From an uncultured Bacillaceae bacterium (lineage in GTDB: Bacteria; Bacillota; Bacilli; Bacillales; Amphibacillaceae): DNA of 27,433 nt. The notes below the pieces were generated by a model. The model worked only from the letters and a program-made list of their open reading frames with translations. It ran no database searches and had not been told where the DNA came from. The position numbers and the translations under genes are program-made. Numbering within the stretch: position 1 is the first letter of the stretch; the number at the start of each line of letters is the position of its first letter. Shown here one piece after another: positions 23,773 to 27,433 of this stretch. Where the stretch lies: NCBI GenBank assembly GCA_937925695.1, contig CALAMD010000033.1, positions 1 through 27,433 on the forward strand, read 5' to 3'.

Positions 23773-25506
23773 CTATCGGTTTAACACAGATTCAATTTGG
23801 CTATTTAATTCGTCAATATGAACTTCTTCAATCAACGTATCTTTGAGATCATACTTTCTTTTTAGCTTAAGTATTCTCATGACACTCTCATTAATTCTGT
23901 CTTCTGATAATTCGCCATTCTCCACAGCTAATTGCAATTCTATAAAAATCTTTTCCATGTTTTCATACTCGTGAGCAACCATAATAATATCGCTACCTGC
24001 TTGTACGGATGTGACTGCTGCATGACCAATATCGTAGTGATCAGTTATAGCTTCCATTGTTAAATCATCTGTAATCACAACGCCATCAAATCCGATTTGG
24101 TTTCTTAATAACTCCGTAATCACTTCATGTGATAAGGAAGATGGAAAATCCGGATCAATTTTTGGTAAAGATAGGTGAGCTATCATCACCATATCTGCTC
24201 CTGCTTCGATCGCTCGTCTAAAAGGAATAAGCTCTAATTGTTCTAATTCAGCAAGGGACTTGTTAACTGTCGGCAAGGCAAAATGGGAATCAACTGATGT
24301 ATCACCATGGCCTGGAAAGTGTTTAATAGTTGGGATAATGTTTTCTGCTTGTATTCCCTTCATCGTCTGAATCCCTAACTCACTCACAATATCATATTGA
24401 TTACTAAAAGAACGATCACCAATGACAGGATTATTCGGATTACTGTTCACATCAAGAACCGGGGCAAAGTTTATATTAAATCCGTATGCCTTTACCAAAC
24501 TTCCGAGGAGACGTCCGATTTCATATGAAAAAGCTGGATCGTTCCTTTTACCTATTTCCATGTTTGTTGGCAGTTCAGTTAATTCGCCGGGGAGTTTAGC
24601 TATTCTCCCCCCCTCTTGATCGATGCCAAAAAACAACGGTATATTATTGTGATAATTGATTTGCTTAATGTCATTCATATATTTAGTCGTCTGTGAAGGT
24701 GAAACTAGATTAAACCCATTAAAAATAATACCGCCAACATGGTAACGATTAATGAGGTTCTCTGCTTCAATGTTTATCTCTGTACCAGAAACACCTGCAA
24801 ATATCATCTGGCCAATTTTTTCATCAAGACTCAGATTTTGAATAAATTGCGAGATTACCTTTTCATCAGTAGGAAGCTTCTGATTTGGATTAGATGGATT
24901 AAGTGCTACTACTGAAATATGATGAACATGAGGATTCAGCTGATCGTCATTCGGATTATCTAAAATCCATTTTAATTGAAAGTCATCATCTACATTGTAG
25001 GATAAAATGATATGATCATAATCCTGATCTTGATAATATCTAATTTCATCAGCATCACCTAGTTGGATTAATAGGTCGTGATAAAAAACTTCTTGAAGTT
25101 CTGCTGCATATGAGCGTAGATCAACAACCAAATTATCCTGATAACCAATCGTTACATCTGGATTATGATAGATAGCATAGTCGCCAACCGTTGTTTCATC
25201 GATTCTTACCGGCTCACCATATAGACCTACAACTTCTTCATAATTTGTCATACCAGCGATAATAGATAACTCCATGATCATCCCTTCTTGAGCAAGGGCC
25301 ACAATATCACTGATATACGCTTCAATGTTGAAATATTTATCATTTGTCGAAAGATTTGCTGAATGATCATCTAATGATGGTGTTTCAACTTTCGAGATAG
25401 GTGGATTTGAAGAATCCGTATTTTTATTGTTTTCATAATTAAATTTATAACTGACTATCAAAACGAGACAGATGATCAATAATATGATAGTCACTTTTTT
25501 AAACAT
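23773..25506 (-). CDS. Membrane-anchored DUF4309-GH3 beta-N-acetylglucosaminidase (NagZ-like)
   Basis: A 577-residue exported enzyme in three parts (numbers from the longer frame, subtract 3). An N-terminal membrane anchor lies at 8-24. A DUF4309-like domain (YjgB type) lies at about 65-205, marked by LYGEPVRID, TIGYQDNLVVDLRSY and LGDADEIRYY. A GH3 domain of the NagZ kind fills 215-575. It carries FGIDQEGGRIAKL (296-308), KHFPGHGDTSVDSH (398-411, with the Asp-His pair that acts as acid/base) and VITDDLTMEAI (480-490, nucleophile Asp483). It should remove N-acetylglucosamine from muropeptides during wall recycling. The helix has a cysteine (LIIC), but isoleucine before it makes a lipobox unlikely. 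I prefer ATG 25506 because AGGA lies 8 bases upstream. A frame from 25515 exists. Confidence 0.85.
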   Translation of the reverse strand: MFKKVTIILLIICLVLIVSYKFNYENNKNTDSSNPPISKVETPSLDDHSANLSTNDKYFNIEAYISDIVALAQEGMIMELSIIAGMTNYEEVVGLYGEPVRIDETTVGDYAIYHNPDVTIGYQDNLVVDLRSYAAELQEVFYHDLLIQLGDADEIRYYQDQDYDHIILSYNVDDDFQLKWILDNPNDDQLNPHVHHISVVALNPSNPNQKLPTDEKVISQFIQNLSLDEKIGQMIFAGVSGTEINIEAENLINRYHVGGIIFNGFNLVSPSQTTKYMNDIKQINYHNNIPLFFGIDQEGGRIAKLPGELTELPTNMEIGKRNDPAFSYEIGRLLGSLVKAYGFNINFAPVLDVNSNPNNPVIGDRSFSNQYDIVSELGIQTMKGIQAENIIPTIKHFPGHGDTSVDSHFALPTVNKSLAELEQLELIPFRRAIEAGADMVMIAHLSLPKIDPDFPSSLSHEVITELLRNQIGFDGVVITDDLTMEAITDHYDIGHAAVTSVQAGSDIIMVAHEYENMEKIFIELQLAVENGELSEDRINESVMRILKLKRKYDLKDTLIEEVHIDELNSQIESVLNR

Positions 25507-25814
25507 GCTCTCCATCCTAACGGTTTGAATTTAAGTATTATTAATGGTAAAAAATATAGAAATATGATCCGCTATTCTTACCTATTACTTGGCAAATAGG
25601 CCAACATTTAAACTGCTTTAATCATAAGTCGAGATATCGGATTCAATAACAATACTCATTAATTTGATCAAGGTATATAAAGATACATATTTTATCTAAT
25701 TATGAGGAAAGTGACAATAAACCGGTGCATATGACCAGTGCTCCATTTCCTCGTGGTGGGTCAACTGTATTAACATATTGGTTGAGGAATATGCCCCAAC
25801 GACTTATGCCCAAA
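25507..25814. other. Intergenic region with an imperfect hairpin element
   Basis: GAGGAAA (25704-25710) pairs with TTTCCTC (25746-25752). Inside it, ACCGGT (25721-25726) pairs with ACCAGT (25734-25739, one wobble pair), giving a 49-base structure with an internal loop. The minus strand stays open across it (stop at 25696) and reads THHEEMEHWSYAPVYCHF near the hairpin, without a placed start. It might be a small dispersed element or an old gene end. The rest holds the unseen promoter of the glucosaminidase gene. Confidence 0.4.
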
Positions 25815-26555
25815 CTAGATCTCCGATGTAATAATATCCATTAATTGGGATACTTGATCTGATGGGATATTTTCAGACAAACGGGCTGCCGCTATGACTG
25901 GCGCCCATTGAAACACTTCCGATCTAAGCAATCCACTCTTATCGCAATATAACCTCAAATACATCTCTGCTAATTCCGTTGAAAATTGATTGTATAAAAG
26001 GTAAGTCCGATATACATCTGCCCGAATATCTCCTGCACTTGAATCAATCCAATCGATCACTATCACTTGGTTATCACTCTGAATTAAATTAAACAAATGA
26101 AAATCTCCATGACAAAGTCTTTTCTCATAAGAATATGAATCTAGTTTTTTTAAAATTTTATTCTTTTGTTTTGGGTTTAGTCTATTCGTATCTTTAATTT
26201 GTCGGTACAATTTTTCATTCATCGATTCAATTTTATTTGGAATCATGCTATGAATCTCAAGTTGGACCTCAACTGAGATATTCATGTAATACGCCATTTT
26301 CTCTTCGTTAGCTAATGCCATTTCGCCTAATGTTTTCCCTTTTATGTATTCCATAATAATTGCCGGACGCCCGTCTACCTTAGTTACCTCTATAATCTTA
26401 GGCACAGGAAGTCCACAAGAATATGCATATTTTTGCTTAGTTGCTTCGAATATAGCTACCTGATCTGATAGATAGTCGTAAACTTTAACTACTCTATTTT
26501 CATCCAAATATATTTTCGCAGTATTCCCTTCTGCAATTGGGGCACCTAAATTCAT
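25815..26555 (-). CDS. APH-family phosphotransferase (aminoglycoside/choline kinase fold)
   Basis: A 246-residue kinase-like protein of the APH/ChoK superfamily, using ATP to phosphorylate a small molecule. The ATP-site lysine is in VVKVYDY (22-28, Lys24), and the hinge is near IIMEYIKGKTLGEM (66-79). The catalytic loop is CHGDFHLFN (148-156, Asp151, Asn156), and the metal aspartate is in VIDWIDS (166-172, Asp168). All key residues are there. GGGTGG lies before the ATG. The substrate is unknown. It is shorter than aminoglycoside kinases and nearer to housekeeping phosphotransferases, so resistance should not be assumed. The DUF4085 gene lies 88 bp upstream in the same direction, with a small CTCGG-GAAA-CCGAG hairpin between (26585-26598). 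Confidence 0.85.
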   Translation of the reverse strand: MNLGAPIAEGNTAKIYLDENRVVKVYDYLSDQVAIFEATKQKYAYSCGLPVPKIIEVTKVDGRPAIIMEYIKGKTLGEMALANEEKMAYYMNISVEVQLEIHSMIPNKIESMNEKLYRQIKDTNRLNPKQKNKILKKLDSYSYEKRLCHGDFHLFNLIQSDNQVIVIDWIDSSAGDIRADVYRTYLLYNQFSTELAEMYLRLYCDKSGLLRSEVFQWAPVIAAARLSENIPSDQVSQLMDIITSEI

Positions 26556-26643
26556 TGAACTACCACCCTACACTGATTATTTTGCTCGGTTTCCCGAGTC
26601 TACCTTGAGGTTGCTGAGTCACGGATTCTGCACAATGAACCTG

Positions 26644-27300
26644 TTAGTTAATGTCATCGATTAAAACATCTCTAGCTACAATTTTCAATTCAGACAAGGG
26701 TGAATCTAGGAGTACACAAAGTTCGAAGCCTTCATCTTTCGGGTAAATTTCATCATATAGCCAATAAGCTCCATTAAGTTCTTGTTCTATTTGTATATGA
26801 CTAACTCCAGTAAATCGTAATTTAACTTTCGTGAAATAATGAAACCCGCCACTACAATCTAGCGTCATCGTAAATGTATCATGAGGTAGCATTTCTGTGG
26901 ACAGAATGACTGCATCATGTAGTGAATTCTCAACTAGGTTAATTGCAGATTTTGGAAGCTCATGTTTAGTTGATTCATAATATTCATTGTATTCCGCCCA
27001 TAATTGGTTCATTCGATTTTCATAATCCTCTTGCCACTTATCAACCAAATTTCTTAATTCTGCTGAAGGATACTTTGAATTAAGTGTTCCATTATGAATA
27101 TATTTATGAAAAGATTTGGGCAAGAATTTCAACAAATCTTCTTTCATCTCTTCTAAGTTTTGTTGAAATCGGCTTTGATAATCTATTCCCTCTTCTTGAT
27201 AAAAGGCAAGTTCTTCCTCCCACTCTTCCCTTGTCTCTGGCAAAACTAAAAATCCTGATACCTGCATTTCCCTATACCATTCTTTTGTAAAATATCGCAT
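26644..27300 (-). CDS. DUF4085 family protein
   Basis: A 218-residue cytoplasmic protein that I place in DUF4085 by its opening MRYFTKEWYREMQVSGF and overall length. The first half (25-125) is helical and charged (EEWEEELAFYQEEG, EEMKEDLLKFLPK). The second half (about 127-215) is beta-rich, from SLHDAVILST to the C-terminal LLDSPLSELKIVARD. The function is unknown. Proteins with this opening are frequent in Bacillus relatives, often near phosphotransferases or immunity-like genes, though I recall no role. AGGAGAG lies 6-7 bases before the ATG. It may be co-transcribed with the kinase gene downstream. Confidence 0.65.
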   Translation of the reverse strand: MRYFTKEWYREMQVSGFLVLPETREEWEEELAFYQEEGIDYQSRFQQNLEEMKEDLLKFLPKSFHKYIHNGTLNSKYPSAELRNLVDKWQEDYENRMNQLWAEYNEYYESTKHELPKSAINLVENSLHDAVILSTEMLPHDTFTMTLDCSGGFHYFTKVKLRFTGVSHIQIEQELNGAYWLYDEIYPKDEGFELCVLLDSPLSELKIVARDVLIDDIN

Positions 27301-27395
27301 CTGTTTACTCTCCTAAAATATGTTATCTATATCATACATTTATTTAATAAATATTAATAGATGGTATCGATAGATTATGAGTCAAGTCCACAATC

Positions 27396-27415
27396 TTGTG
27401 TAAAATACAACACAA
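27396..27415. promoter_or_regulatory. Palindrome upstream of the DUF4085 gene
   Basis: TTGTGT-AAAATACA-ACACAA is an inverted repeat with 6-bp arms and an 8-bp spacer, 96 bp before the DUF4085 start. A minus-strand TTGACT (-35-like, 27382-27387) lies between it and the gene. This would suit an upstream operator. No known consensus matches. Confidence 0.3.
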
Positions 27416-27433
27416 TGTTTTTAACTTCAGTTT

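Noticed and set aside
25440..25506. Lipoprotein signal on the glucosaminidase
   Set aside because: The cysteine in LIIC has isoleucine at -1, where lipoboxes need Gly, Ala or Ser. An uncleaved anchor is more likely.

Overview
The window is low-G+C DNA with AGGAGG-type ribosome sites, frequent TTG/GTG starts and protein families typical of Bacillaceae (LCP wall ligase, Ktr potassium system, thioredoxin-type glutathione peroxidase, DUF4309, DUF4085, a CcpA-like cre site). I read it as the chromosome of a Bacillaceae bacterium, possibly of the Amphibacillus/Gracilibacillus/Oceanobacillus kind. The genus is a guess. There is no rRNA, tRNA, CRISPR, insertion sequence or phage gene.

Layout. Positions 1-5625 hold mostly minus-strand genes: the start of a secreted protein, a flavin reductase with its luciferase-like monooxygenase, an LCP protein and a nucleoside-hydrolase-like enzyme. 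A 54-residue ribbon-helix-helix protein on the plus strand, too short for a usual gene call, lies among them. A 721-residue membrane-anchored alpha/beta hydrolase follows on the plus strand (5989-8154). From 8660 to 16665 every gene is on the minus strand: SMP-30 lactonase, DUF3237, a large esterase with a cre-like site upstream, a DUF368 (PopT-type) lipid carrier transporter, a second esterase, an MFS transporter and a MarR regulator with two palindromic operators. The esterase, MFS and MarR genes look like one regulated unit. Two VOC proteins, a patatin and a frameshifted DUF1801 gene come next. Then come glutathione peroxidase, an unannotated 21-codon ORF and the two-gene ktr potassium-uptake operon on the plus strand. 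The end holds a saccharopine-dehydrogenase remnant, a DUF4309-GH3 glucosaminidase fusion, an APH-type kinase and a DUF4085 protein.

The most unusual structure is in the intergenic DNA. Three separate arrays (about 337-545, 2839-3006, 9839-9963) repeat a GAGCGACTTT-type core at almost exactly 21-bp steps, two helical turns. The base that closes one unit covaries with the third base of the next (C before GAG, G before GAT). A fourth array (8318-8432) repeats a different palindromic core, ATTCGGCGAAT, at alternating 20 and 21 bp. The arrays occur in both orientations and in different intergenic contexts. The open frames inside two of them are by-products of a period divisible by three. The small ribbon-helix-helix gene lies next to one array. 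A role for the arrays as phased protein-binding sites is my inference.
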